Part shown: in pieces, positions 14,801 to 22,953 of the stretch | How positions within the stretch are numbered: position 1 is the first letter of the stretch | How the letters are laid out: the number at the start of each line of letters is the position of its first letter | Origin: M55B112 sp964539395 | Lineage (GTDB): Bacteria > Bacteroidota > Bacteroidia > Bacteroidales > GCA-2748055 | Length of the DNA stretch: 64,000 bases | NCBI GenBank assembly: GCA_964539395.1 | Contig: CAZIIU010000013.1 | Coordinates: forward strand, 1-64,000 | Direction of reading: 5' to 3' | Notes under the pieces: model-generated | What the model was told of the DNA's origin: nothing | The model's input: only the letters and a program-made list of their open reading frames with translations | Database searches by the model: none | Position numbers and translations under genes: made by a program

Positions 14801-17601
14801 CCACCCTCCGCAGCAAATACTTTTCTGATCGTTGGTGAAAACTTTGGTTCCGGAAGCGGATTAACGGTAACATCAACACTTACTGTATAAAAACCTGTCA
14901 ATCCAAGCGCATCCTGAACGCTATGAAGGAGGTAAGTCCTGTCAGCTGAGGGCGACACCCTAACTGTCAGCTCATTACTAACACCTGAATAGATGCCGTA
15001 TTCAGAACCATCTTCATACAACGTCACTTCATAAGGGGCCATTCCCCCGGAGATTACAATGAACAATTCCACCGTATCTTCTTCACACATAACTCCGCCT
15101 CCAAAAATATCAGCCTGGGGCGTTGTAGTAACTATAGCAACATCTTTACTGGAGATAATCCCGGAATATTCAGCTTGGTTTCCGGCAGGATCCATTAAAA
15201 CAAGAGTAATATCCAGGTTTCCTGCATCAACTTCCCTGTCACCCGCTCCGACTTCATATCTTAATTCATATAAGTTTCCGCCAGTCGGAACAAGCATAAC
15301 CCTTCCTGAGCCGGTCCCGATTTCATTCACAGTGGTCCGGTCTGAAAGCTGGAGCCCTGATTCACCGGTTGTAACTGTATATACTATAACATCTCCCGGT
15401 ATAGCTATACCACCTGAAGTCTCTTCAACAGAGGTAATTAACGGAGAATTGGCATCGATAACGGGATGAACCCCTGAGTAGCTCGTAACGGGTACACTGC
15501 TGTTCCCAACTCCATCAAGTAGAACAATATTTAGTGCCATTGGTAATGGGGGAACTACATCCGGATTTCCCTCTGTTATCTTATAAGTCAATTGGTAAAT
15601 TCCACTTCCTGCATTATAAACCGATATTGCCGGGTCGGAAAGTGAAACGGTATTGACTGTGCTGTTCGTATGATCGAAGGTAAGATCTGCTTCGGGTGAC
15701 TGGATGGTTACAACCAGCGACTCCCCGACTTTATAAATACCGTTGTTGATACTTACAAGGTTAAGAGTGGGTCGTTCTGTATCCAGCAGATCGGATGACT
15801 GACTGATCGAACCGCTATATTGCAAACCGATATGAGAACCGTTCTGAAGTTGCAGACTCGTGTATGGTATATCTTCACCCGCATCATACTGGGGATTGCT
15901 TCCCTCTGACCCAATATCGAACTTAACCCGGTAAGTTGTTTGATTCACCCTCTCAAGCCCGTATACTGAACGCCCGGCAATCGTGCCTCCAATAAGTGTA
16001 AACGTCTGTCCCCGGTCATCATTTACACTGAGCGTGGCTGTTACCGTCTCCCCAATTCCCATCCCCACATCGGGTATTGTAACTGAATTGATTACCGGAT
16101 CGATAATAGCAATCACCTCTACCCCGGGAGGTGTACTCGTAAGCGGTGCACTGCCAGACAACTCCGCGGCTTCCACAGACATCCTGAAACGCTTATTCTC
16201 CGTAAGTGTGTTTTCATGATAGAGTGTAATATTGAGTTCATCAGCACTGAAGTAACTAATATCACCATTACTGGCAATATTGAGTACTGCTTCATCAAAA
16301 GGATCCCAGGTGAAACTGAAATTGTTCCTGTCAAAAGTGGTGTTGAACCATGTCTCTTCAATAAGCTTTACATTCAGTATTGCTCCGCTTAAAACTGAAG
16401 AGTTGATCGGACTCACTGGAACCGTTTCAATAACCATTGAAGGTTCGATCCGGCTGATTGAAGCAAAATTACCTGTTAAAACACTGCTGCTACTGTTTGT
16501 CATTGCCGATGCAGGAACAGTGTACGAAACCTCTGCATTGGCAGTAATATCAAATCCGGGCAAAGCCGGAACAGTGATTGTTACAATATTTCCGGAGACA
16601 TCTGTATTTGTGGCGCCCCTGTCGGAACCAAGAATTGCATCCTCCAACTCAGACGGATCCTGTGACGCTGAAAATGTGAGACCCCTGACCAGGTCTCTGT
16701 TGATATTGTGGTCTGTGCCCAACTCTGAAACCCAACTGTCTTCATTCAGAGTAAGTGATATCTGGTAACTATTTGTCCGTATCTCACCCTCTCCAACACC
16801 ATCAAATGTGGCAAATCCGGTAATTGTTACTGGTTCAGGCATGATTGTTTTAACTTCCGGGGCCGTGTAAGTGCCTAATGACGTATGCTGCAGATCAGCT
16901 GCCACAACAGTCACTTCAACTATTTCAGTTGACGTGATATCAAACCCGGGTGTACCGGGTATTGTAACAGTAACTACCGTTGCACTGGTCCTTGAAATGG
17001 TAAGGTTTGGGGTGATTTGTGTATCCCAGTTACCACCGGAAACGATCCTGTCGCGAAAATCAGTAGGTAATGTTGTCTCCCATTGATCCCCGGTAAGGAC
17101 AATCTCAAAGTTAATCGAACCTGAACGGATTGATGCCTCCGTATATGATTCATTGTCAATTGAAATGGAAGGATCCTCGTTGCTAATACTGATATCGGGT
17201 ACTGCAGTAATATCCAGACCCCCCGATTTTAATGAGGCTGAGGGGACATAAAAAGTAATGGTTTCATCTGCATCTATATAATATGCCTCAAATACCGGTA
17301 TACTAATTCTTGCTACTGTGTCACTTTCCTCAAGGGTAACATTAGATGCATCAAGTGAGGCGACAAGGTCAACCCAGGCCGCACTCCCTCCGCTCATTCC
17401 AGCAAGAAAAGCAGCTGCATCCGTATCTGAACTTCCAACCTCCGAAAGCAACGTGTCGCCGGTAAGCGTAATAACAATTTCATTGCTACCGGCCCTGATA
17501 TCTGATTCGCTGGAAAAGGTATAGGTAAGTGTTGCAGACTGACTAAAAACAAACGGGGCAGACAGTGTCATTAAAAAGATAGGAAGAATCCTGGTTCTCA
17601 T
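11887..17601 (-). CDS. giant multidomain surface protein with T9SS type A sorting domain
   Basis: A 1904-residue protein, last of the six-gene operon. Signal peptide about 1-20. Residues 22-500 hold four diverged modules of about 120 residues; modules 2 and 3 share a VTIPG.PGFDIT-like strand followed by ASAM/AADL. Next are Ig-like segments (about 500-1190) and a PKD-like domain (about 1230-1300, WIWEFGD). A MAM/jelly-roll-like domain (about 1385-1580) has the segments WIQSECFDL, VQYTLNNGATW and NWYNSFEI. A thioredoxin/Omp28-like region without cysteines (about 1585-1800) precedes a C-terminal sorting domain (about 1815-1904) with KVYPNPASS and SSGTYIILLQ. Such proteins cross the outer membrane through T9SS and are anchored or released at the surface. 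The ligand is unknown; adhesion is an inference from the architecture. Confidence 0.9.
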   Translation of the reverse strand: MRTRILPIFLMTLSAPFVFSQSATLTYTFSSESDIRAGSNEIVITLTGDTLLSEVGSSDTDAAAFLAGMSGGSAAWVDLVASLDASNVTLEESDTVARISIPVFEAYYIDADETITFYVPSASLKSGGLDITAVPDISISNEDPSISIDNESYTEASIRSGSINFEIVLTGDQWETTLPTDFRDRIVSGGNWDTQITPNLTISRTSATVVTVTIPGTPGFDITSTEIVEVTVVAADLQHTSLGTYTAPEVKTIMPEPVTITGFATFDGVGEGEIRTNSYQISLTLNEDSWVSELGTDHNINRDLVRGLTFSASQDPSELEDAILGSDRGATNTDVSGNIVTITVPALPGFDITANAEVSYTVPASAMTNSSSSVLTGNFASISRIEPSMVIETVPVSPINSSVLSGAILNVKLIEETWFNTTFDRNNFSFTWDPFDEAVLNIASNGDISYFSADELNITLYHENTLTENKRFRMSVEAAELSGSAPLTSTPPGVEVIAIIDPVINSVTIPDVGMGIGETVTATLSVNDDRGQTFTLIGGTIAGRSVYGLERVNQTTYRVKFDIGSEGSNPQYDAGEDIPYTSLQLQNGSHIGLQYSGSISQSSDLLDTERPTLNLVSINNGIYKVGESLVVTIQSPEADLTFDHTNSTVNTVSLSDPAISVYNAGSGIYQLTYKITEGNPDVVPPLPMALNIVLLDGVGNSSVPVTSYSGVHPVIDANSPLITSVEETSGGIAIPGDVIVYTVTTGESGLQLSDRTTVNEIGTGSGRVMLVPTGGNLYELRYEVGAGDREVDAGNLDITLVLMDPAGNQAEYSGIISSKDVAIVTTTPQADIFGGGVMCEEDTVELFIVISGGMAPYEVTLYEDGSEYGIYSGVSNELTVRVSPSADRTYLLHSVQDALGLTGFYTVSVDVTVNPLPEPKFSPTIRKVFAAEGGGSYVLQATPTGGLFSGPGVVPSEGRFYPAIAGVTDTMDHTIGYTYQDPATGCIGRDTVYFTVLPTSGGLTIVYPDVDREGIICYNDPVFEISGTNVDGLTGSFNLFLIERDDEIPVPDAIIDADPNDNVALVDPSRLPEKSASYKVTYEYVWKSEVITVEEQLEFDFIREISFSKAIPGEICRDGSSIALEAAPNTGGSFTFSGTGVFGNEILGFSFEPTMGDVGVNKITFMFTSNAGCNRSAELEIINFDIPELLFTPEDVCIPPIDAQTGEGGGPIRFLNETARPELVSSWIWEFGDINSGPDNYDTIPGDGTAPDVVHDYTAPGSRSVLMKIITYDGCEGSFSKSIEFADKPSADFRVLSDCWIPGEPVEFRNYSASEKQWDSFTWQINNQSMTWDTTIVTYDPNSLARVLFTKLDDIYQVQLEVKNNAGPGLFCSDVKIDPDFILKPTQRFEDGNDSRLITFDDGVEKWTVDSATNYSSWKWGLPDFKDYEARPGDYAWFTSADESLPENSWIQSECFDLRNLERPMIRMDVMRSFDRNRDGAVVQYTLNNGATWNTLGNIGEGINWYNSFEIANRPGGGKSGGGSSIGWSGEEIFNPDTNWVTVAHDLDLLKDERLVIFGVFYATDGASVIDNQGFAVDNIYIGERTKRGLIEHFTNSADPASAAADSEVNTFSSNNVLDVTNLNYHMHYPGEDPMNANNPSPASARSFYYGVTTVPFAVMDGGVESEYVYDFFPSKPNINQLKRLTLESPDFNMDLNFQLLHDHLSATVEMKASKQLDSLDLMLYVAVVEEVITSYSGVGGISEYRNAVLDMLPTAAGVLISRSWKRDDTYTRHYTWSYQHIEHQDDLILIAFLQDRSTGKVLQVVQNDASLYPLSVRNFSTHDLKVYPNPASSILYLDREDGVNSSAVIEVSDITGRVLIQKTAAPGTRHIEIDIGAFSSGTYIILLQENGFIKGRASFIKQD

Positions 17602-17621
17602 GTGTTAAGTTTTACTGTTTG

Positions 17622-18809
17622 TTAAAGACCACCGCGGGCATCTGTCTTAATCAATGTGATCAGCGTATTCCCTCCCTGTGAACTCGAACCTGTAATAATC
17701 AAACCTCCATCTGCCGAAGTGTCAATAGACCTGCCTGTCTGGTTTCCTGAACCGCCAAATAATACCGGTTGCTCAATCTTTTTTCCTTCACCGTCAAGCA
17801 GCACCAGGCAAATATTCATATTTTCATTTTCCTCACGTGTTCCTACAATCGCAATCTCTCCCCCGGAATTGATCGTACAGTCTTCACCTGTTAAGTCTGC
17901 TCCCGGCTCTGAAATGGTTGCAAGCTTACTGACATTACGGATCTGGTTCTGAGTAAGTGAAAAAGTATATACCTGAATCTCATTCAGGCCTGTAACTGTA
18001 TTTTCCGTATAACCCATTGCAAGGTAGCCATCGTTGTATCTGACAATCGCACGGGCTATTTCATCATCGTTGGTCCCCATTACCTTCGTATCAATCAATC
18101 CGCATTCTTCATTTATATACATGAGAAACAGATCCGTTCCATCCAGTGCACCTTCGTCATAAGTAGATGCACAGAGATAACCCGATTCTGTTTCGATGAG
18201 ATAATTAGCCTCATCATCGTCATCCCTGGCAGACCCGTTCAACTCATGCAAAAACACCCCGTCTTCATCCAACATAACTATCCAAAGATTTTCATCCTCA
18301 TCGGTTGTTTTTTTCCCAGCCAACACAAAACCCCCGCTTTTTCTCTCAACAACATGAAAAAGATCATCATCCTCATCTCCACCGAGCCTCCGGCTCCACA
18401 TTTCGTTCCCGGCAGCATCAGTGCGCACAACAAATATGTCTGTCTGAAATTCACCGTCTGATGTGGTGTCTGCAAGATTACCCCCAAGAAGAAATCCATC
18501 CTCAAGAACAAGCAGGGCGTTTCCTGCAGTACGATATTGATTTCCAAAATAATACGGAGACCCCTCCACCTGATTTCCTGCTTCATCGGTTATTATCAGT
18601 ACCATCTTTGCAACGGAATCGGGGACAATCGTTCCCGTTATTGCATAGCCGCCCGAGGGAAGTGCTTTAACATCCCTCCCTGCATCATTCAGAAAGCTTC
18701 CGTAGAACTTGACAAAAGAGCGTTTTTGTATCTCCGAAAGGTCATCAGTACATGTAACTAACAGGGCCGAAAAAAGCAGCAAAAGCAGATATATTAATCT
18801 GAATTTCAT
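17622..18809 (-). CDS. predicted lipoprotein with propeller-like repeats
   Basis: A 395-residue protein with a lipoprotein signal peptide (LLVTC, lipidated Cys20). The mature part consists of repeats of about 50 residues built around GGYAITG, GGFVLAG, SGYLCAS, DGYLAMG and GGLIITG. Each is followed by a strand such as IFVVRTDAAGNEMW or LWIVMLDEDG. This is the pattern of bacterial beta-propellers in which each blade ends in a G-hydrophobic-G strand. Acidic loops (GGDEDDD, ARDDDDEA) may bind cations; this is inference. It starts one base after the stop of the barrel gene and is followed after 20 bases by the giant surface protein. Confidence 0.75.
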   Translation of the reverse strand: MKFRLIYLLLLLFSALLVTCTDDLSEIQKRSFVKFYGSFLNDAGRDVKALPSGGYAITGTIVPDSVAKMVLIITDEAGNQVEGSPYYFGNQYRTAGNALLVLEDGFLLGGNLADTTSDGEFQTDIFVVRTDAAGNEMWSRRLGGDEDDDLFHVVERKSGGFVLAGKKTTDEDENLWIVMLDEDGVFLHELNGSARDDDDEANYLIETESGYLCASTYDEGALDGTDLFLMYINEECGLIDTKVMGTNDDEIARAIVRYNDGYLAMGYTENTVTGLNEIQVYTFSLTQNQIRNVSKLATISEPGADLTGEDCTINSGGEIAIVGTREENENMNICLVLLDGEGKKIEQPVLFGGSGNQTGRSIDTSADGGLIITGSSSQGGNTLITLIKTDARGGL

Positions 18810-18810
18810 T

Positions 18811-19881
18811 TTAGTGATCTATCTTTTTTGGATTATATACCGGAAGCATGAAACCAACAGAAAAACCCAGGCTGTTCATAGTAAAATTATCACTCACATA
18901 AAGGATATCCCATGGAAGCTTTCCTTCAAATCTGCCACTTGTCTTTACCTGGTTTTGCAGGTTCAGGCAATACCTGGCATCCAGAAAAAACTCCCCCGGT
19001 CCGAGTTTATATTTTAACCCAACACCTGCATAAGTCAGAAGGGAAAATGTCTTTCTGGCAGGCAATATGTCTTCATTTACAACACTTACCGGGTTATATC
19101 TAAATGTGCCGGTGGTTGAATAGTCACGTGTTCCATCGGCTGTAGCAGCGATTAATATGCACGGACTGACACCAATTGAAATAAAAGGTTTGAAATCTCC
19201 CTCTGCAAATGCATAGCTCAACCCAACAGGCAGTGCCATTCTGTTTTGTGTCTCGTTGTACCCGATAATTGAAAAGTCTGTTATATCCCCTGTAAAAGCT
19301 CCAGGATCTGATTCATTTTCCAGGGTATATTCATACCTGCTGGACATAGATAAGAACTCACCGGAAAGATAAAGCCCGGGGCCGATCCTCTTATCCAGAC
19401 GAAAAGAAACATTGATGCCGACTCCTCCGGGTACATAACTACCCGGATGATTCACAAAGTCATGCGTTCCCATCCGGCCAGTGTTATGAACAACCGGAAA
19501 TGAAAAATTAATACCAAAACTTCCCCCTATCAATAATACGGGCCTCGTATCATAAGTTTCCATCAGCTTCAAAAACTCCAGGGGATCTGTTGCAACCGGC
19601 TCATACGATGGAAATTCATTTAAGAATCTGAGCATGGTGGCATCCGCCTCTTCATAGTTGTCATCAAAGAGGTATGAGAGAATGACCAGTTTATAGGCCT
19701 GGATTTTCTCTTCCGCCCTTAAACCGCTCTCGATACATCCGGCCAGTTTCTCCGGGACCGACTCGATCAATCCGGCATTAAACATCTCCTGAGCCTCCTC
19801 AAGAATGAAGGAACATCCGTCCTGGGATGAAACATTACCGCTGAGAGCAATCAGAAGCAGCAAAGGTAAAAATCTCTTCAT
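18811..19881 (-). CDS. outer-membrane beta-barrel protein with N-terminal helical domain
   Basis: A 356-residue exported protein (signal peptide about 1-19). The region 22-110 is helical, with paired cysteines (C23, C48) and a tetratricopeptide-like feel, including the AYKLVILSYLFDDNYEEADA helix pair. From about 115 onward alternating hydrophobic strands with Gly and aromatic girdle residues resemble PorT-like or OMP_b-brl barrels. It starts within the 3' end of the nSTAND gene (four-base ATGA overlap), so the two are translationally coupled. It could be the outer-membrane partner of the surface protein encoded two genes later. The exact family is uncertain. Confidence 0.75.
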   Translation of the reverse strand: MKRFLPLLLLIALSGNVSSQDGCSFILEEAQEMFNAGLIESVPEKLAGCIESGLRAEEKIQAYKLVILSYLFDDNYEEADATMLRFLNEFPSYEPVATDPLEFLKLMETYDTRPVLLIGGSFGINFSFPVVHNTGRMGTHDFVNHPGSYVPGGVGINVSFRLDKRIGPGLYLSGEFLSMSSRYEYTLENESDPGAFTGDITDFSIIGYNETQNRMALPVGLSYAFAEGDFKPFISIGVSPCILIAATADGTRDYSTTGTFRYNPVSVVNEDILPARKTFSLLTYAGVGLKYKLGPGEFFLDARYCLNLQNQVKTSGRFEGKLPWDILYVSDNFTMNSLGFSVGFMLPVYNPKKIDH

Positions 19882-22800
19882 CGTTTGATTGTTTCAGTAA
19901 CTAATATCGGACATGTTTCCGCATAATCTATATCATCGCCTATATAGAGGTCCCATTCTTCCCTTGTAAAATTCCTGTGTATCATTCCACAAAATCCATC
20001 AGCGAGTTGTCCTGCTGTCACCGGTCTGGATTTCAAATTATTGCTGCCGCTTACAAGGTATTTTTCATCCGGGCTGAATACAACAGTAAAGACAAAGCCA
20101 CGGTTATCTTCCATTACAATCGGGGAAAGGTTCAGGTTCTTCATATCCCACATGAGGACCTTTCCGTCATAACTGCTGGAAGCAAGGTAATTGCTGTTCG
20201 GACTGAACCTAACAGTCTCAATACGGGCTGAACTACCCCTTAGGCTATGTGTCTGAGTCCAGCTTTTCGTTTCAAACAACCGAACGATTCCTCGTTGGTC
20301 GCCTGCAGCCAGATACTTTCCGTCAAAGCTGAAATCGAGCGAAATCACAGGATTCTGAACAAAGCCGGATATCGTATCTCGCATTTCAGGCTGTGTAGCC
20401 TGAATTAATACAATCATACCTGATCTGTTAGTCGCTGCGAGGATCTGTCCTCCCGGGGATAGCGCGATATCATCGAAACGTATTTCTGAATGAGCAATTT
20501 GCCTGCTGGTCCCCGTCTCAATATTCCATTTCAGGATTTGCCTGTCGGAGCCTAATGAATAGAACTCTCTGGAGTCTTCGGTGAAAAGAATATCACTTAC
20601 CCTTCCTTCATGACCGGTAAACAGAATAACGTCATTTTCCGGACCCGACAAATCATGGATGTGAATTCCGGCAGTCAGTGTTCCTACTGCAAGGTATCGT
20701 CCATTCGGACTTATAGAGAGTGCCTCAATGATCATCTCCTTTTCCGATACAACTACTGGCTCCACACCGGGTTCATTCATCGAAAAAGAGAGGATCCTGC
20801 CATCACTGCCGGCGCTAATAAACTGGTTTGTCCCTGGTTTAAAAACCACAGATTTTACTGACTGAATATGGCCACCGAATACATTGTGCTGGTCGCCCAG
20901 CAATACCTTTCGGGCATCATAAAGACCCGAATAAACATCGGCCTCATGCATTTCACCTCCATACTCCATATTGTAAAGGTAGGCCTGAAAGGCCAGCAGT
21001 GCTTTCAGGTCGGGGTCATCATTTTTGTCGATCTGCAATGATTTTACAGCCATTGATTTTGCTATGGAAAGCATCCTGCGCTTGTAAGCCTCCTCACTGG
21101 CCTTAACAGCACGAAGTCGCTGCAGCTCCGCAGTATCGGCATTTGCCTGTGCAAGCGCTTCTGCAGCCTTCGCAGCCCTGGCACTCTCATCGGCAAGTCG
21201 CTGCCTGCTTTGTGCCAGTTCAGTTGCCCGTTCCGCCTCAAGCCTTCGCTGTTCTGCAAGGCTAGAGGCTATCACGGCGCGTTCCCGCTCGACATTTGCA
21301 GAATCCCTTGCTATAATTGCAGCTTCTTCCTGTTTTTTAGCCTCTTCTTCGTTTTGAAGAGCAAGCTCCCGTTGCTCCTCTGCCTCAATCCTCCTTGCTT
21401 CTGCCTGACTTTGAAGATCACGTGTCCAAAGAAAAAGTCCCATGGCAATGACGGCGATTCCCCCCAGCACCAGGCTGAATATCCTGGTTACTTTCAACCT
21501 CCGACGCTGCAAACGTATCTTGTTCTCCTCTTCTTTCCTGAATTCTGAAGCACTTGTATCCAGAAAAACCATCGATCTTTCAAAAGCCGGATGGTACTGG
21601 ACCGCCCAGGTAAGCGTGGGTTGTTGCATTTCACGCCAGTTAAGTGCCAACTGCAAGTCGGGGGGCCTCCATAAACCCGCTGTACCCGCCTGATAAAGCG
21701 CCGCTGCCTCTGAAAGTCTCCTGTACATCTGAACAGAAGAGGCCTCCTCATCCACCCAAAACCTCAGCCTGTCCCAGATACGCATCAGGGATTCGTGAGA
21801 TATATCAATCACACTCCCATCATTCAGCTCAACCGGCGCATAAGGTGTAAGAAAGGTTCTGCTGCCACTGCGGAAGACATCAGCAATCCTGATGATCTCC
21901 CCTGGAGTACACCTTGAAATTTCAGCAATTCTCTTAACCCCTGCAGGTCGTCTCACTCCCCGGTTATCGCCGCCCTTCTCTGTAATGGTTTTAAAAAGGC
22001 GCTCACAGATCATACGTTGGTTTTCATCCAACTCTTCGTAAGCCTCGTTGGCGTGATCCGACAAAGCCTTCTCCATCCTTCCGATGGCCTCATAATCACC
22101 TTTTGAAATTGCCTTTTGAGGATCATTCTGTAACATCCAGTAATCCCAGGTGCGCATGAGTGAGTGTTGCAAAACAGGAAGCTGATCCGTATTATCACCG
22201 ATTTCATCAAGTAATTGCTCAACAAGTTCTGAATCGATATTGGCACCGCCCACCTTCACAGGTCCTTCTATAGCCCTCCGGAAGTCATCCCTGGTCATCT
22301 GGGGAATCAAATAATTACTTTGGTTAATAAGGGTTGTAAGATCCTGGTATACGGAACATTCTCCTATAAAATCAGATCGCATGGTAAGCACAACACTAAT
22401 CACATCCGGCCCGTTTGTACATGCATCGTGGATCAATTCAACAAACCTGTTGACATCCCCATGCTCAGTAGTTATTGTCCTTGAACTTCCGTAACGAAAT
22501 ATCTCTTCGAACTGATCAATAATAAGTAATAACTTTTGACCAGCAGGAAGAATTTCCCTAATCCATTCTTGAATAGAGAGTTTACCTGACAATAATCGCT
22601 CATGAATGTCTTCAGTGTCGCTTTTTTCGGACAATAGTGATATTGCACCTGCCAGGTTTCTGACCGGATTTATACCCGGTCTGGCCGAAACAGGTATCCA
22701 GTCATTCTCACTATCCGTCCTTAGAGCAGGAATAACCCCACAATAGATCAAAGAGGATTTCCCACTTCCCGAAGCTCCAATGACTGCAACGAAATGGTTT

Positions 22801-22934
22801 GCCTTCAATGAACTCAGAACTGATATACTCTGTCCCTCCCTGCCAAAAAAGAGATGTGATTCATCCTGCCGAAAAGGTCGAAGACCTGGAAATGGATTGA
22901 AAACTGCATCGGAATGGCCGGGTTTATTGCTCAT
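19878..22934 (-). CDS. nSTAND ATPase with transmembrane helix and WD40 propeller
   Basis: A 1018-residue signalling ATPase. The start matches nSTAND1-type proteins (FPGLRPFRQDESHLFFGRE, 14-32). Walker A GASGSGKSS is at 53-61 and Walker B LLLIIDQFEE near 150, followed by winged-helix-like regions up to about 470. A single TM helix (about 480-500) leads into an Ala/Glu/Arg-rich coiled coil (about 505-650). Seven WD40 repeats then follow (about 686-968, spaced about 40 residues), enough for one closed propeller. The tail carries REEWDLYIG and the TCP triplet, a motif often seen at the end of this class. By analogy with STAND proteins, ligand binding to the propeller would trigger ATP-dependent oligomerisation. 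No effector domain is fused. Confidence 0.88.
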   Translation of the reverse strand: MSNKPGHSDAVFNPFPGLRPFRQDESHLFFGREGQSISVLSSLKANHFVAVIGASGSGKSSLIYCGVIPALRTDSENDWIPVSARPGINPVRNLAGAISLLSEKSDTEDIHERLLSGKLSIQEWIREILPAGQKLLLIIDQFEEIFRYGSSRTITTEHGDVNRFVELIHDACTNGPDVISVVLTMRSDFIGECSVYQDLTTLINQSNYLIPQMTRDDFRRAIEGPVKVGGANIDSELVEQLLDEIGDNTDQLPVLQHSLMRTWDYWMLQNDPQKAISKGDYEAIGRMEKALSDHANEAYEELDENQRMICERLFKTITEKGGDNRGVRRPAGVKRIAEISRCTPGEIIRIADVFRSGSRTFLTPYAPVELNDGSVIDISHESLMRIWDRLRFWVDEEASSVQMYRRLSEAAALYQAGTAGLWRPPDLQLALNWREMQQPTLTWAVQYHPAFERSMVFLDTSASEFRKEEENKIRLQRRRLKVTRIFSLVLGGIAVIAMGLFLWTRDLQSQAEARRIEAEEQRELALQNEEEAKKQEEAAIIARDSANVERERAVIASSLAEQRRLEAERATELAQSRQRLADESARAAKAAEALAQANADTAELQRLRAVKASEEAYKRRMLSIAKSMAVKSLQIDKNDDPDLKALLAFQAYLYNMEYGGEMHEADVYSGLYDARKVLLGDQHNVFGGHIQSVKSVVFKPGTNQFISAGSDGRILSFSMNEPGVEPVVVSEKEMIIEALSISPNGRYLAVGTLTAGIHIHDLSGPENDVILFTGHEGRVSDILFTEDSREFYSLGSDRQILKWNIETGTSRQIAHSEIRFDDIALSPGGQILAATNRSGMIVLIQATQPEMRDTISGFVQNPVISLDFSFDGKYLAAGDQRGIVRLFETKSWTQTHSLRGSSARIETVRFSPNSNYLASSSYDGKVLMWDMKNLNLSPIVMEDNRGFVFTVVFSPDEKYLVSGSNNLKSRPVTAGQLADGFCGMIHRNFTREEWDLYIGDDIDYAETCPILVTETIKR

Positions 22935-22953
22935 AGAATCATGTTTTTAATAT